Position numbers and translations under genes: made by a program
Shown: in pieces, positions 63,868 through 64,000 of the stretch
How the letters are laid out: each line of letters starts with the position of its first letter
How positions within the stretch are numbered: the stretch's first letter is position 1
Notes under the pieces: model-generated
The model's input: only the letters and a program-made list of their open reading frames with translations
What the model was told of the DNA's origin: nothing
The model's database searches: none
Assembly (NCBI GenBank): GCA_963210315.1
Contig: OY723290.1
Coordinates: forward strand, 1,550,001-1,614,000
Direction of reading: 5' to 3'
Source: Rhynchopus euleeides
Taxonomy: Eukaryota > Euglenozoa > Diplonemea > Diplonemida > Diplonemidae
Length of the DNA: 64,000 nucleotides

Positions 63868-63920
63868 AACAGATATTCACTACCGTGTCCTCCGGCGGCC
63901 CCTCAGACCTCCTGTGCCGT
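63868..63920 (+). repeat. GC-rich interspersed repeat, copy 10 (degenerate)
   Basis: GGAACAGATATTCACTACCG, then TGTCCTCCGGCGGCCCC and TCAGACCTCCTGTG. The central hairpin is lost, but the edges match the other copies. Confidence 0.65.
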
Positions 63921-64000
63921 GTGCCTGTTTAGTAACGCGATAGTCATTGCTTCTTTCTGTGTGTCCTAGCTGTAGCGTGTTCACATGTGGGTGGTTAGCG

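Larger units (their letters stand above)
62428..64000. other. Repeat-rich window end
   Basis: Three GC-rich interspersed repeats and T/A tracts. A minus-strand frame at 63545-63880 (111 residues) has coding-like composition, including EPEPEGDKQSEYYQ. The plus strand has an equally plausible stretch from a pyrimidine-AG at 63556 with SDLIVFTLLVALWFRF. Neither shows a family, so no gene is called. Confidence 0.4.

Noticed and set aside
63545-63880. 111-residue minus-strand frame or plus-strand exon with a possible membrane segment
   Set aside because: Both strands look equally coding-like over the same bases and the window ends nearby, so neither can be preferred.
1-64000. tRNA, rRNA or spliced-leader RNA genes
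   Set aside because: I looked for cloverleaf T-loop words and conserved rRNA blocks and found none that hold up; a proper scan could still find a short RNA.

Overview
This is nuclear DNA of a unicellular eukaryote. It is GC-rich, with long C and G homopolymer tracts in most non-coding stretches, and its genes carry short cis-spliced introns (about 47 to 231 nt). Fifteen of the 16 introns I place start with GTATG. All 15 gene models lie on the + strand over 64 kb, and most have a pyrimidine-AG just upstream of the ATG, as expected of spliced-leader acceptors. One-strand gene order plus probable leader addition plus cis introns points to a euglenozoan, and a diplonemid-like one fits best. This is inference: no spliced-leader gene or rRNA is in the window, and two AATAAA/GT-rich 3' ends do not favour it.

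Layout. 0.7-3.2 kb: a Gln-rich disordered protein. 6.3-8.2 kb: regulatory subunit of the NEDD8 E1. 9.1-10.5 kb: TRM6, the non-catalytic subunit of tRNA m1A58 methyltransferase. 11.5-12.0 kb: an MTFP1/MTP18-like mitochondrial protein. 12.0-23.3 kb: an 11 kb stretch without a confident gene, with hairpins, a 31-bp minisatellite of about 45 units, a doubtful transposase remnant and a compositionally distinct island. 23.3-24.5 kb: an ALY/REF mRNA export adaptor. 26.2-27.8 kb: an unknown helical protein. 29.6-38.8 kb: two near-identical EF-hand/coiled-coil genes flanking a different coiled-coil gene. 40.8-42.0 kb: a Gln/His-rich coiled-coil protein. 42.3-50.5 kb: a 2.7-kb direct segmental duplication, each copy holding a small secreted protein and eIF2-beta, with a 691-bp AT-rich palindrome in the spacer. 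52.2-53.6 kb: an unknown protein. 53.9-55.8 kb: a secreted Gly/Tyr/Lys and Pro/Thr-repeat protein. 56.8-61.1 kb: a 1424-residue single-pass membrane protein with an EGF-like module. 61.1-64 kb: repeats.

The recognisable genes serve unrelated housekeeping roles (neddylation, tRNA modification, mitochondrial shape, mRNA export, translation initiation), so this is not a functional cluster. The rest are cytoskeleton-like or surface/secreted proteins. Non-coding DNA is rich in non-autonomous elements: two TA-flanked inverted-repeat elements (5.1-5.9 and 62.1-62.4 kb), one larger inverted-repeat element (28.2-29.5 kb), and about ten copies of a GC-rich palindromic repeat that tends to occur as direct pairs.
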